A stretch of 64,000 nt of DNA from Voacanga thouarsii (lineage: Eukaryota > Streptophyta > Magnoliopsida > Gentianales > Apocynaceae): contig JANUWF010001213.1 of the NCBI GenBank assembly GCA_026120185.1, positions 620,001-684,000 of the forward strand. The letters run 5' to 3'. Shown piece after piece: positions 35,191-48,000 of the stretch. The notes beneath the pieces were generated by a model, which saw only the letters and a program-made list of their open reading frames with translations, was not told the origin of the DNA and made no database searches. The stretch's first letter is position 1, and every line of letters begins with the position of its first letter. The translations under genes were made by a program, and so were the position numbers.

Positions 35191-37352
35191 TTCTGACAAG
35201 AATGCTAATGTCGAAGCCATTAAAACGATCAATAGCGTGGAATACAAAAGGCTCAGTGGATTTCTCGATCATAGGCCATAACATATTCCTCTGTAACTTT
35301 GATAAAACTTCAAACAAAGGCCGAGCTTTGGGGCAGAGCCTTAGGGCTGTAAAAGAAAGCCATGTAGTTCTTAGGAAATTGGATTCTGATAAAACTTTTG
35401 AGGAGATTGATACCTGTTTTCTGATGTCGATATAAACCTATAATCTCTCGCCAGAGAGAACAACTAAGATTGGTAACTATATCAGAATATTTGACAAATT
35501 AGATCTAGGTCAGAAAAATGCCTCTTATAGACACATATATCTTTGATTAAGAGTTGGGGGATAACATATGTAGACTTCCCAAAAATGGATCTTTCCTTGA
35601 GAAAAATGGTGGTAAGGTATGGATCCAATTTAAAATACGAATGCCTCTTTGATTTTTGCTTTCTGCGTGAATGTATTGGTCATTCAGTGACAAATTGCAC
35701 CTCAAATCCCTCTATTCATGCTAAACAATTGGATCCTACACATGCTTTTGGGCACTGGATGAGAGCACCTTTCTCCCTTACCACAGAATATCCTTCTTCC
35801 TACTCTCAATCCTTGATCTCGATCCCAAAACCTCATATACTTTTCTCCATAAAAGTCCAAGTCCCTAATCCTCTTTCTAAACAACAATCACCAAAAAAAT
35901 TCCAACAACCATACTACCTAACAAGCGTACAGGTCCATCCCCCCCCTCAAATACGATGACTTGGAAAACCATTTAGAAAAAAAGAAATATTTTATCTAAA
36001 TTTCCAAATTCTAAATCCCTGGTACTAGAGTTGTAATCGAATTAAATGTTCGTGAACAAAAGTTTATTTAAATTTGTTCGCATTCAAATAAAACTAGTAC
36101 GATTAATAAATAAACGAATTCAAATAAAATATTATGTTCGTTTATAAACGAACGTACTCGAACATGTTCATGAATATATTATACATTTTTTAACAATATT
36201 TATCTAATTTATATTATCTTTATTATAGTTATTTATATTTTATCATATTAAAATTTATTATAATATTTTATTGTATTTATTTATATTTATAATATATTTT
36301 ATTACATTAAAATATAAACGAACTCAAACATTAATCGAATTTTTTGAACTAAAAAACAAACAAACTTGAACATTATCAACTAATAATTGAATGAACTCGA
36401 ACATGAACTTGAACTCATTAATAAACAAATAAACTCAAATAATATTCAATTGTATTCGAACTCAAAAATATGATGCTCGATTCATTCGTATTCAAATACA
36501 ACTTTACTTGTTACCACAAAGCTGACTACTATCTAATCTTTAACTAAGATAACTACTAAACCCCTCTCATCCCTTGTCGTTTTTGCCTATCCTTGTACCC
36601 TGGTATGCTGAATTAAGCCCATTCCACCCCCACAACAAATTCTCAAAAAGACTCAAACCAGGCTCACTACTTCCCAAAAACTTTTGACCAGAATTAAAAG
36701 AGGTCCTAACTTTCTAACCTAAATGCCGAAAAGAATTTTTTTTTTTTTTAGATCCTCATTCCATTATGATCACCTGCCCTACGTCCCCATAGAACTCTAC
36801 CTCTCTCAGCTGAATCTGGATGTCTTTGATAAATACAATCAAGAAAAACCATCCATGGAATTTTCTAAATATTCTAAGATTATATCGAAGAAGAAAGTCG
36901 TGATTTTGAGAAAAAGCGTTATACATATTAAGAGGAAAGCCAGATCTGGAAAGCTATATTCTTTCTACCCAAAACTTTTCCATAAACATAATGGAAAGCA
37001 CAAAGGAACCAGAAGTAAACCAGTCTTTTGTTATCTCAAATATCTCTGAATTTGCAGAAAGATGGGACTAATCAAGCATACACCCCTACTCCTAAAACCA
37101 AAATATTAATCATTGTATAGAACTACCAAGGGCTATAAAGGCCCAACGCAGTTACAGCACTGGGTACTTTTCTCAACCCTGCTCGTATATTTCTCTCTGA
37201 AATCAAAATTGCTTCCACTTCCAAGATCACTAGACCTCTTAATTCTCTTGGTTTGCAACACGTTCATTTCACTCCCTCTTTTGGAAAGGCTGGTAGTTTA
37301 GCTCTTTGCTGGAAATATAACATCAATCTTCAAATCATTGTTTCAAACCAAT
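35190..37352 (+). pseudogene. LINE 5' half: ORF1 (DUF4283, CCHC) and start of endonuclease
   Basis: 35202-35435 resembles DUF4283 (NIFLCNFD, VVLRKLD). 35543-35959 follows with VDFPKMDLSLRKM and a zinc-knuckle region (CFLRECIGHSVTNC) in which the second Cys position is Arg. 36720-37040 is a Lys-rich ORF1 tail. 37095-37345 matches the N-terminus of the AP endonuclease (NYQGL, IFLSEIKI, SLALCW) with Trp and Gly codons turned to stops. The middle is interrupted by an AT-rich insert. No RT follows; a partial LTR adjoins. Confidence 0.72.
36026..36504. mobile_element. AT-rich MITE-like insert in LINE ORF1
   Basis: Ends GTTGTAATCGAAT (36030) and the imperfect inverse ATTCAAATACAAC (right, about 36490-36502). 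Interior has repeated TTCG/CGAA words (GTTCGTGAACAAA, CGTTTATAAACGAACG). It resembles widespread plant non-autonomous elements. No clear TSD. Confidence 0.45.
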
Positions 37353-37369
37353 TATCAAGGGTTGGTTGA

Positions 37370-37884
37370 TAATTGCTAGAATATGGATTTATTTACTAAT
37401 TTCATACTTTAAATCACCTAAAATATAGGGGTTTATATAAGGATTTATTTTAATGTATCTTTTGGATTAATTGGTTGAGACAGAATATGTTCACTAATTT
37501 GGTTAGAATGTAGTAATTCCATATTAAATCATTCATCAGACCAAGATGATAATTGATTGTGATAATTGCTAAGTGATTCACTGTTATGTTTTCAAAAGTA
37601 TTTGTCTAAATTGCATATTTTTACATCCTTGAGTTGCATATATTTTTCTTTATTTTTTTTATTATCTTATCATTTTATTAGATCGGTTAAACAATGAATG
37701 AAAAGTGATTAATGTGTACTTGTTCTTTTGAGGATTGATACTTGTTAATTCCCTATACTATGCTTGTGATGAGTATACTTGCTCGTATGTGTGTTTTGGG
37801 ATTAATGTTTTAATTAAAGCTTGACTAAGGAATGGATTTAAATTTAATAATTTTTATGCGCCCAAAATTTACGCATTACTAATG
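37370..37884 (+). repeat. Partial LTR, TGATAGGGGC family, copy B
   Basis: Closely matches the 3' half of copy C (52568-53630, opposite strand), for example TGCTTGTGATGAGTATACTTG and GACTAAGGAATGGATTTAAAT. The 5' half is missing. It abuts the LINE at left and the PMD tail at right. Confidence 0.7.
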
Positions 37885-38815
37885 GAATTTATAAATTAAC
37901 AGAGTTTGCATATCAAATTTGTTATAGAAAAAGACAGAAAATTTATTTTTAAAAATAGAAAAATGAACAGAGGGCCTAGGTAAAATATATCTATGTCCTG
38001 CATGGTCTGAGTCGAATGGTGTGTCTGGTTCTAACATCTCTGCCAAGACCTGTAGCCTGTGCAGCATCGGATGTCCCAACAGCCGCCGATAGGATCGGGT
38101 CCTAGTATACCGGGCAGTGATAATGTGACCATCTCTGCTGCCGCTGAATCCCAAATCCCATTTGCTGCTGCCTATCGACCTCTACTACAAGCTGGATTAA
38201 GGCCTGGGCTACTAACCCTGGACCCTGGGCCTGAAAATCCTCCACCTCGTTAAGCAAGGAAGGTGATAGACAACTGGGGTCAAACATTAGGTTCTCTGGC
38301 GTTTGTACTGCTAGGTGTCTAAAGGGTGTGACCTCGTACTTGGGCAAAATAGTAGATGGTCCCGAGTCATTATGGTTTGCTGTGTGTGGAGGAGGCAGTA
38401 ACAACATGGGGACACCAGCTTTTTGGGCGGGGCAACTGCCTCGCCAAACACTGCACGAGCTGTCTACCACCCCACTACTGGCTCGGGATAGCCCGACTCT
38501 CAACACAAATTTCAGGGTTGATCTTGGATGCCTGCTCTAGAACCGTTGGGATACCGACATCTGGGACTGGACGTGTATGAGGACACATTGGATCAATCCT
38601 CGCTACGGTAAGAGAAAGTGTGCAAGTGTCCCTAATTAGCCTCACACATAGCCTCAGTGGCAATAGAAATAGCTCGGTGAAGCCTATTCGACTGTAAAGA
38701 AAAACATACCAAAAAAATTCATGTCAGTGACTATATCAACTACATACCTAAATTTTTATCTACATAAAGCAAAAAAAAAAACTGTTGATTGTAATATAAA
38801 AAGTACCATGACTGT
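37885..38815 (-). pseudogene. PMD pseudogene, 3' part
   Basis: On minus, an intron-like acceptor TCTTTACAG at about 38694 is followed by a region with IATEAMCEA, then Pro/Ser/Gln-rich sequence down to about 37900. Position (same strand, next to the CACTA2 TSD) makes it the C-terminal part of the PMD gene at 51531-56215. Frames are broken; it was not recognised on its own. Confidence 0.5.
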
Positions 38816-39511
38816 CACTACAAGAAAGGCAGGAATTAGCAAGAGAAATTGGCGAGGGATTAGCGAAGGATAAACACAGATTGACTTTCCGTTGCTAATC
38901 CCTAGTTGGTTAACGATGGGTCAGCTTTAACACGAATCCCTTTCAAATTAGTGAGGGATTTAAATATCCCATTCTAATCCATTGCAAATTTGATAGAGAT
39001 TTGCGATGGATTTTTTATTTTTACTTAATATTCGTTGTAAATTTTTAGCTTCGGATTTGCGACGAGACCCAAGCTAATCCCACGCTAATTTGTGAGGGAA
39101 TAGCGTCGGATATGTCCATTGCAATTCATTGCCTAACTTGCGATGGATTGGAGTTTTATTGGCTAGGGATATTAAAATCCCTAATCCGTCACGGAAAATT
39201 TCCAACCTTAATCCCTCACTAATTACCACCCCCATTTTGTGGATTCTCAATTTTTTCCCTCACAATACCATTGTTGCTTTTTAATTTTTTTTTTAATGTA
39301 ATATCCTTACAAATACGTAATTCTTTATTATTTGTTGAATTATAACCAATTTATTTGCATTCAATATATGTGTAATTATCATCGACAAGTTACGAAGTAT
39401 AGATTATAATTAAATTATATGCATGCATTATACCTCTGTACAAATTCGTCATGTATAGTATATATATAATACATTGATAATTTTATATGCATACATACAA
39501 ACATATATGTA

Positions 39512-39554
<43 letters not shown>

Positions 39555-40262
39555 CATATATATATTTGATGCATTGATCATATGGTTGATGTATAATTAT
39601 ATAAATACGAACACACATTTAATTACTATGAGAGTTTACGTGTACAATCGAAGTTCTATATATTACGTTTTATTATATTTGATTAGGGTAATAAATACAA
39701 TTTTGGGATATGAAAACATGTCAATACTAATTAAACTTTTCATATATTAGTAAGTGTAACATGATTAATGTTAATTAAACCTAAACCAACACCATTATGA
39801 ATATTTAGAATTGTTCATTGGCGATCTTAATCCGTAGCTAAGTATTGATAAAAATAAATATGTTTTCCCAGTAGAGTATTGAGAAAAGTGAGAAAAATGC
39901 CATATCCATCGCTAATCTGTCTCTAAATAGCGACGGATTAGCGACAGAATATAACAGCGAGGGATTTGAGAGGGATTAGCGAGAGATTCAATATAACTTG
40001 AAGAGAAAATTTTGAGCGGAATCCGAAATTCAAAAAATCAGTGGCTAAACCCTTTCTAATACAACACAATTAGCAAGGGATCAGAAAGGCACTAAAAATG
40101 CGTTGAGGTTGGCCCTCGCTAATCCGTCGCTAAATGATTCACTCGCTAATCGCACGCTATTTTGCGAGGGATTAGCGAGGGATTTAATTTATTTTATTTT
40201 TATTATCCGTCACTAATCCCTCTCTATTAGCGAGGGATTAGCGATGGAAATTTCCCTCGCAA
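38816..40262. repeat. CACTA2 5' subterminal arrays with AT-rich spacer
   Basis: Arrays at 38816-39235 and 39900-40262 are built of GCGAGGGATTAGCGACGG-like words in both orientations. They are separated by an AT-rich spacer with a (TA)n tract at about 39507-39560. Confidence 0.8.
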
Positions 40263-40560
40263 ATCCAAACGACTAACACATCTCTGTTCTATCTTCCCCA
40301 GACCCGGCTTCTTCTTTCTCTGTTCTGTCTTCCTCACCCGTCTTCTTCCCTTTTCTCCAGCTAATCCCTCTTAAATCCTTTCGAATCCCTTCCATCCATC
40401 GACCCACCAGCAACCTTATCTGAACACATTAGCGAGGGACATCTACCGCCACCGTGACGTGACCTTAAGCTCGTTCCATCTAGAATTCCACTGGAAACCA
40501 TCGCAGTAGCTCGACCTCCACAATCACCCATCAGAGCTGATATTGTTACTGGTTCTTCAA
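40262..40560 (+). promoter_or_regulatory. CACTA2 CT-rich leader, likely transcription start region
   Basis: Pyrimidine-rich (CTTCTTTCTCTGTTCTGTC), GC-richer than its surroundings and conserved with 25140-25470 of CACTA1. It resembles a plant 5' UTR. If so, a leader of up to 4.5 kb (with introns) separates it from the transposase ATG. Confidence 0.45.
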
Positions 40561-43500
40561 GGTCTCATCAATTTTCATTGATTGTTGCTTTTTAATTTTG
40601 TTACCCTTACTGGTTCTTCAAGTTCTCATCAAATTTTCCTTAGAAGTATGTCGAACTGACTGAGCTGTGTAATTATTAGAATTATGTGTGCACCTTAAGA
40701 AGATCGCATTAGGTGGCGAAATAAGTCTACTATCATTTGGTCATTGTGTTATGTATTTATTCTATTTGTGAGTTTAAGTCTTAAGTTTTTCAATTATGAT
40801 GCTCAAACTAGTTCTTAAAATGGTGTGACAGCTATTCTAATTTGTTTTAGTCAATTGAGTATATTATTAGTTTAGATGGTTGTTATTATGAATTCTTAGA
40901 GTGAATATGTCCTTCGTTTGCACAGTATGTTTTGGAGGAAGGTAATTAGTGTTAGTAAATGTTTTTTTCTTATTTATTTTTTTTTAATAGTGCTATGGTT
41001 GAGAAAAAGGGATGGAGATTAATTGGGTGTTTTGAGTGGAATGGCATACTTGAAAGTTATCTTTGAAGAATATCTCATTGTCTATGGTGGCTGTTTATAG
41101 AGGGTTTTGGATAATTGAAGTGTTTGTTAGTGTTTAACTATTTGCACTTGAACTACTATTGATGTGAATGTATGGATATTTTATTTGAATATAAATGCTA
41201 GATTTTGATGTTAATAGTATTGATGTTTGGATTTGGAAAATTCTTAGATTATTAAGTTTGATAGTTTTAAATTAAAGCATTAGATGTAATATTTTAGTAG
41301 AGCTAATTAAAAAAGCAAGTAGCTGTGGAGGGGATACCTACTGTGACGCTAAAAAGAGTAGTACTAGACCTATCTCGACGCTAATATAGTGTCAAGAAAA
41401 CTTAAATACTTTGAATACTTGAAATTATTAGAATTCTTACCTTTTCTATGATTCTTAATTGGAGGATAACCTTATCAAATGCAATGTGTTATTTGATTGT
41501 GGTTAGCACTAGAATATTTTGAAATAGCTCTTTATTACTTGTATTGTGAAAACTTAACATCGTAGAAATATCAACAAATAATTAGAGTTTAATAGATATG
41601 GTGTTAGGTTGTAAGCTGCTTTATTATGTTATGGAAGTTGATATGTTGAAATCTAACACTAGTTCCCGAACAAATTTGAAATGCATTTACAGTTGCTTTT
41701 TGCCTTCTTTTTTTTTTTTTTTGTTATCCGTACCGTGTGTATGTTACTCCTATAGCAGCAGAAACTGTCATTGAAGCTTTAGTTCTAGTAAAGTCTTGTA
41801 AGGGTTCTACCATAATTTATATGTGTACATATGATTATTTTGTTTTGTGCGCATTAACCTAGTGATTTTATAGTGGTGCTATGATTGAGTTAATTGAGAT
41901 CTTAACTATACCTAAATCTTGCTTCCTTTTTATTTCCTTTACTTCTTTTGGACTTAACCATACTTTACCTGGAAAACCTTCTTTTGGACTTAATCCTTTG
42001 TTTTAGCCTCATTTGGCCTTTTTGAACTCAAAAGTTCACCGATGGATAATGCCTTCTGTTTACTTAACTAATTAAGATTTTGTTCTATATGATGCCGAGA
42101 CTATGTTACACTTATAATTTGTTTTACAGTAACCTTATGTTATTGTTACGCACATGTTAGGCATATAGTTCTTCATTGATTGTTTTGGACAGATAATCTC
42201 TTCTTAGGTAAGAAAATCCTCCAATTGTATCTTTAGAATCCCATGAGTGATGGATGATCATTCCCCGTGAGTGATGGGTGATCACTCCCTATGGATAATG
42301 GGTGATTACCCTCAAATTCAGTGTTGTTGATTAAATGTTTTGAGATTATTTGTGTTTTATGAGTTTTTTACAATGAATGTTGTGTGAATTATAGTGGCTT
42401 TGTGCCTAAAAAACGTTCAAGTTATAAGGGAAACTCTATCAATTTTTTTTTTTTAATTTGAGGTGGCATGCCAAGAGATTCTTATTGATTCTTACCTAGT
42501 GTATTTCCATATGTTCTTTTCATTGTGAAGTTGATCTATGCATGGTGAGGAACATTTTGAATTAAGTTTTGATGGCTGAAGCTGAATAAATTCATGATGG
42601 AGACTTTTAGAAAAATTCTGTTTGTGTGCTGTTTATGTAGGATGTTAACTAGACTGTTTGAGAATATTTTGGTGTGATTTTTCAGTTCATTTTATGTGTT
42701 TTGGTGCAAAGAAAAAGAAGTAAAAAGAAGGGCAAGACCAAAGGGTAGTATTAAATTTTGGAAGAAATGGGATAATGAATATTTATAGCTAACTAGCACC
42801 GAAAACTAATCTTCATTAATCCTAGATTTTGCTCTACTCCAAAATCACTTCAAATCCACTCTCAGATCCCTAACACATCGAGGAAGGTTTAGGAACCTTA
42901 GTGTATAGCAAGGGGATAACAAACTACCATTCTGAAGCCTATTACATTAAATAAATGCAAATCAGAATTTCTGTTTTCCAGGTTTGGCAGTTTTGGTAGA
43001 AAATTCATAACCTTCTATACATAAGTCCAAATCATGTCAAATTTGTTTTAAAATCTTCCTAGGACATTTATCTACAAATTCTATTTCATGTATTTCCACC
43101 ATCCATGGCCATTTTGTACAGTTTAATCCAAAAATGAGATATAGTTTACACAAGCATAGCAGAATTCTCTGTTTTGCTCATTCTTTTGCACCAATTATAT
43201 CTTTCCATTTTTCTACAGAACTTACCCCATATAAGCATTTCTAATCCATGATGAGACTCAACTGAAAGTGTTTTATCCACCATTTCACGCCAACTCTCTT
43301 AAAACCATTCAAAACAGAACACAAGTTCAACATGGCAAACCAGCATTTTTTCTTGAACTATACACAACCAGCTTTAATTCTTTCCATTCCCATGCCTTCA
43401 TCTTGTCACAACTCCTCCCAAATCCAGTTCTACAATCATCCTAAGATCTTAGGGAATGCTTAGGTTTAGTCATTTCAGCTCAACCTCAAAACCACAACTA

Positions 43501-45079
43501 TTTCAAGTTCTGCAAACATTAAATAACCATAATTCTAGCATGCTTGTTCATTCCATTTTCAGCTTTGTACATTATGCTATATGGTCTTTTACATTCTGTT
43601 TTTTTTTATATTTCTTTTTACTACATTTTATTCACACCAAAACACATCAAATTAACTGAAAAGTCACATAAAAACATTCCCTATGCAGACCTGTTAACAC
43701 ATCCAACACAACCAACACAAAACAGAATTTTCACCTCAAAACATCTGCCCTGGGGCTCCTTCCAATTGGCACTATTAGAGTGTCCTATATGCCTATTGAG
43801 AATAACCAAGAAGTGAAAACAGCGCACGTGAACCCTGGACAATATGAATAGTACTATGTGAGTAATAATGAAAGGTACAACAATCATTGAAACAAATGTA
43901 TTAATCATTCAAGAAGTACAAAATCTTTAAATATTATACACAAATCATTCCTAAATTTAGGAATTGCACACAAATCATTCCCAAATTTCTTCGAATTATG
44001 AATCATGAAACTACAAGGAAGAAATCAGTAATAGAGTGAATGCTTGTCCAATAATTGATCGAAAACTATGATAGATTCAGTCAATTGTATGCATAGGTAA
44101 CAAAGGGTTATGTATTTCATGCAAGATGAATATACTTCTAAAAAGATATGTTGTGTAGTTCAAATGTTCTTATACCCATCTTCCATCTTTGGCCTTAACA
44201 TTTAATGTAATATTAGTAACTAATTCACCTTTCAAGGACTATAGTATTTTGTGTCCATAGTTAGCTATGGTGTGTTGCCATATTAATCATCTCTAATCTT
44301 GCATAACTTCCTATGACCATTTTCCTCAAAAGCAAGGAAAAATATATATCATTGTCTGTGTTTCATTGCGAAGTACTCTTTTTTGTGTTCATTGTGAGTA
44401 GTGACAATGTATTTAGCTGAAGCTACAAATAAACATATGGATACACTAACAACATTTGCACAAAAATGGTGTATTTCAAACAATATACACAAATATATGG
44501 ATTCCAAGGTTTTTTTGTATCTGTCTTCTCTATTGTCATTTTAGCAGATATATAGCACCAAAAAGTTTCATTCTTTTGTTTATTCCTTTTGTATTCAAAT
44601 TAAGGACCTATATCTTGTCACAACTGACTATTCATACCGTGGACGCCCTATTCTTTTCTTTTCTTGTTGGTTCGGCATTATAGTCTCAACGGTTTGGTAT
44701 TTCATGCAAGGAATTATTTAATGACTCCGTCCATATGTTTTCTTGTTTTAGCTTCCTTAAGTAGAATATTTTATTGTATTGATTAATTGTTATGAAATTA
44801 TTTGTGTTTTTTGTGTTTTTTACAATGAATGTTGGATGAATTGAAGTGGCCTTGTGCCTGGAAAACGTTCAAGTTATGAGGGAAACTCTGTCAAATTTTT
44901 TTTAAAGGATTTAGAATACACAAATCGATAGTTAATAGTATTTCTTCGGTATCATTATTCAATCTTTCTTCCATAATTCATAACGAGTATATTAAGGTCC
45001 TCGACCTTCACAATCACCATCATTCTTCATTTGAATTATATAAGTGCTAATAAGCTACATGGTTATAGCCTAAATGTAG
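40560..45079. other. CACTA2 5' non-coding region
   Basis: No coding sequence recognised over 4.5 kb. It holds two copies of the 120-bp repeat (42323-42445, 44778-44898), the tandem GTGAGTGATGGGTGATCA group at 42242-42312, and an internal inverted pair around 42650-42710 and 43620-43670 (core TTTTCAGTT and TGTGTTTTGGTG). Probably leader introns or regulatory spacer. Confidence 0.55.
42242..42312. repeat. Tandem GTGAGTGATGGGTGATCA motif (CACTA2)
   Basis: Three to four related units in a row (GAGTGATGGATGATCA, GTGAGTGATGGGTGATCA, GGATAATGGGTGATTA), the inverse of the group at 22801-22860 in CACTA1. Confidence 0.6.
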
Positions 45080-48000
45080 ATGGATGATCATAGTTGGATG
45101 TACAGAAGACACGTATAGGGGATTAAAGGAATTACATCTGAGTTTGAATAAGGGGTCAAGCGATTCATTGCATATTGTATGTCAACTGGTCCAACCTCAA
45201 TTATAAGGTGTCCATGTGAAAAGTGTAAAAATAAAGCGTACCTTTCCCAAGATGAAGTGGGGCTGCACCTGTACATATTTGGATTTGTTGCTAATTACTG
45301 AAGATGGACTTGTCATGTCAAGGGTATTAATCCATCGCCAACTGCAATAACTAGCACTTGTACGACTGTAATGGAGTCAAGCTCTAATAATCCGTATCAA
45401 GATATGGTGATTGATGCAGTTGGACATCAATTTCCAACTAAACTTTCATCATCGGAGAATGTTAAGGAACCATCTAACCCGGATGCACAGATATTTTATG
45501 ACATGCTGAGAGCTTCAGAAACTCCTATATGGGATGGATGCAAGAATCACAGTACGTTATCAGTTGTTTCTCGGCTTTTGAATATTAAATCCGCAAATAA
45601 CGTGTCGGAGAAATACTTTAATCAGGTGATGCAATTGATGAATGAGGTATTACCAAGTAGTAATAAGCTTCCGGATGACTTCTATCAAACAAAGAAGTTG
45701 GTATCTGGTCTAGGGCTACCTGTTCAGAAGATAGATGTTTGTCCAAATGGATGTTTGTCCAAATGGATGCATGCTCTATGGAAGGACGACAGTGTTAGGA
45801 GGGACTGCAAATTCTATGGACATGGCAAATATATGGTGAAAAAAAAGTTGCAAAGGACAAACAACAGAAAAACGTCCCTTTCAAGAAGATGTATTACTTT
45901 CCATTAACAGCCAGACTGTAGAGACTATTTGCATCCTCCACAACAATGGAGCACATGAGATGTCATGCGGAGATTCAATCGGAAGAGGATGTTATGAGCC
46001 ATCGATGCGATGATGAAGCTTAGAAACACTTCGACCGTAGTCATCTTCAATTTTCAGCTGAAGTTCGTAATGTGCGTTTTGGGTTATGCACAGATGGATT
46101 TTCACTATTTGGAATGTCGGGGAAACAATACTCTTGTTGGTCTGGTATTGTTGCTTCATATAATTTACCTCATTCGATATGCATGAGGGATCTATTTATG
46201 TTTTTTACCTTCATTGTCCCGGGACCTAGGAATCCGAAGCTTAAAATTGATGTCTATCTGCAAACTTTGGTAGATGAATTAAGGATGATATGGTTTAATA
46301 GAGTCTCTACATATGATATTTCAAAGAAAAAGAACTTCTGTCTGTGAGTAGCACTTCTTTGGACAATAAACGACTTCCCGACATAAAGGATGCTAAGTGG
46401 TTGGAGCATAGTTGGTAGATCAGTATGTCCGCATTGCATGGAGCAGATAAAATCATTTCACTTGCAAAATACAGGTAAACATTCTTAGTTTGACTACCAC
46501 CGGTGGTTCTTGCCTTTAGATCATCCATACAGAAGAGATGCTAGGTCTTTCAGGAAGGATAAAGGTCATGAAACTGTACACCACGTACAACGCGCTTTTG
46601 GAGATGGTATGTAGGAAAGAGTGTGCCATTTACCAAAAATAATCGAGACAGCTGTGGAGCTTGGTATAAATGATGACAAAGGCATCTACCATAATTGGGC
46701 CAAAAGAAGTATCTTTTGGGATTTGCCATATTGGAGAACACATTTAATTCGTTATAACATACATGTGATACACAATGAAAAAAATGTGTTCGATAATGTC
46801 TTTAACACAGTCATGAATGTAAAGGGAAAAACAAAGGACAATATAAAGGCGCGATGTGATCTAAAGGCATATTGTGATATACCTGAATTATATGTGACTA
46901 GCTTAGGTGATGGGAGGACATTAATGCCAAAGGCTAAATACTCTATTACACCCGAACAAAAGAGACTTCTACTTGAGTGGGTTAGAGATTTGTGACTTCC
47001 GGATGAATATGCTTTGAATTTAAGTAAGTGTGTTGATTTGAATGAGCTCAAAATGTCGGGTATGAAAAGTCATAACTGCCATATGTTTATGGAAAGGTTG
47101 CTTCTAACTGCATTTAAAGAATTACTCCCGGTGTTAATTTGGAACGTTTTAACTAAAGTTAGTCTCTTTTACCATGACTTATGTTCTCCTAAACTTTTCA
47201 CAACTCATATAAAGTAATTGGAAGATAATAATGCTTTACTCATCTGTAAATTGGAGAAGATCTTCCTACCCGGATTTTTTGACGTGATAGAGCACCTTAT
47301 GGTCCACTTTCCATATGAGGCCAGGGTTAGTTGCCCTGTTCAATTTAGATGGATGTATTTATTCGAGCGGTAAAATATTGTGTATTGTTATATCTAAATA
47401 TACATCCACTATGTGAATCGGTTCTAACTGTAAAAAATGCATTAGGCTCTTATATCATTTGAAGACCAAAGTTAAAAATAAGGTGAGAGTGGAGGGATCA
47501 ATTTGTAATACTTATTTAGTTGAAGAGGCATCTACATTCTTCTCCTATTATTTTGAGTCATATGTGCAGACTCGACATACCACTATGGCTCGGAATGAAG
47601 AAGGTGTTCTTGATACAAACTCAAGTGATAGTGTGTTGTCTATATGCACCATTCCAGGGAGGGTTTTGGAAAATATTCAGAATAGATATCTTACTCTGGA
47701 TGAATTTAAGGCTGCCATAAATTACATATACCTAAACTGTGAAGAAGTTTAACCATAAATTACGTAAGTATACCGCTATTTTGCACATTTCTAGATTTAA
47801 TACGGCAATACTTTGAACAAGTATCCTTATGTGTTCATTTTGGTCATTTTAGGAAATTCAAAAATGACTTGCAGTAGCATGAGCCGAGTATAATAGACCT
47901 TGAAGTTGATAGGAGAATAGAGTCGGAGTTTGCAGGATGGTTCAGGACTTATGTGAGTTGAGCACATCCAAAATAAGACTTTAAAATAAATTACAATGAT

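Noticed and set aside
39415..39750. Open frames on both strands over the (TA)n tract
   Set aside because: Ile/Tyr repeats are encoded by the microsatellite itself.
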